In this document: in pieces, positions 63,601-64,000 of the stretch | Layout of the letters: each line of letters opens with the position of its first letter | Numbering within the stretch: position 1 is the first letter of the stretch | Assembly (NCBI GenBank): GCA_009869945.1 | Contig: WIXG01000074.1 | Location: 62,001 to 126,000 of the forward strand | Length of the DNA stretch: 64,000 nucleotides | Direction: 5' to 3' | DNA from: Mesaphorura yosii | Lineage: Eukaryota; Arthropoda; Collembola; Poduromorpha; Tullbergiidae | The notes under the pieces: generated by a model | What the model saw: only the letters and a program-made list of their open reading frames with translations | What the model was told of the DNA's origin: nothing | The model's database searches: none | Program-made: the position numbers and the translations under genes

Positions 63601-64000
63601 GGCGGTGTTTAATTATGTTATTCAATAATTCATAATTCAATCTTACGAATTTATTACGAGACGCGAGCAGAAGTTGTTCCTACCAAGCGGACCCTTCTAG
63701 TCACAAATCAAATCGACTACTAACTTTAATTGACAATTGAACTTTGAAATTACTTTCGGCATAAAGCGTAATGCATACTGTTCTTTCATTTCCATGATCG
63801 GTACTTCTACCTACTAAATGGTACTAAATATTATTGCGATATTTAATTAAATGTACTCAGACTTCATTCGTTAGGGTTGACCCCTTTTATATTATGTGAA
63901 ATGCTAACAAAAGACGTTTTATAATTGCCTTACCTCAAATCTATCACTGTTCTTGTGGCTAGATCGTTAATATTGGTTGAATAGTTATACTAAATTAATT
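63601..64000. other. Non-coding right edge
   Basis: AT-rich sequence with no open frame of note and no recognisable gene in the remaining 400 bp. Confidence 0.4.

Noticed and set aside
1-64000. tRNA, rRNA or CRISPR features
   Set aside because: I scanned by eye for tRNA B-box sequences and regular direct repeats with spacers; none was convincing. A tRNAscan run was not possible.

Overview
This is animal nuclear DNA, about 40% GC, with multi-exon genes separated by long non-coding stretches. An arthropod is the best guess. The LIM-homeodomain gene matches the Arrowhead type closely, most introns are 50-100 nt with GT-AG borders, and the other genes are single-copy metazoan housekeeping or receptor genes. 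No prokaryotic, viral or CRISPR features were seen. All exon borders below were worked out by hand from reading frame, splice dinucleotides and phase matching; none was tested against transcripts.

Layout, left to right. (1) About 2.87-5.96 kb (+): a six-exon Arrowhead-like LIM-homeobox gene, then about 4.6 kb with nothing recognisable. (2) About 10.58-14.35 kb (-): a 14-exon gene encoding only part of the tail of an axonemal dynein heavy chain. It stops at the very start of the linker region and is followed by its own poly(A) signal. Immediately upstream on the same strand (14.8-15.95 kb) is a five-exon gene for a protein with two HMG boxes and an acidic tail. (3) 16-24.6 kb: mostly non-coding, with a 20-21 bp minisatellite and one orphan candidate exon. 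(4) 24.65-26.67 kb (+): a two-exon class A GPCR resembling adenosine and melanocortin-type receptors. (5) 27.68-28.87 kb (+): mitochondrial ribosomal protein uS7m (MRPS7), convergent with POLR3D, the RPC4 subunit of RNA polymerase III (29.14-30.50 kb, -). (6) 30.5-42 kb: non-coding, with a TAATTA-rich block and a candidate 3'-terminal exon pair near 40 kb. (7) 42.19-51.56 kb (-): a five-exon gene for a serine-rich, low-complexity, probably scaffold-like protein of about 1,017 residues that I do not recognise with confidence. (8) 53.07-63.2 kb (+): the mitochondrial calcium uniporter (MCU), four firm exons plus one candidate acidic exon about 8.7 kb upstream. A 320 bp element with inverted terminal repeats (MITE-like) lies just past its 3' end.

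The genes do not form a pathway. They are neighbours with separate jobs: transcriptional patterning, chromatin, Pol III transcription, mitochondrial translation, mitochondrial calcium and receptor signalling. The most unusual object is the tail-only dynein heavy chain gene. It keeps an almost intact, phase-consistent exon series across about 900 residues but lacks the extreme N-terminus and the whole motor.
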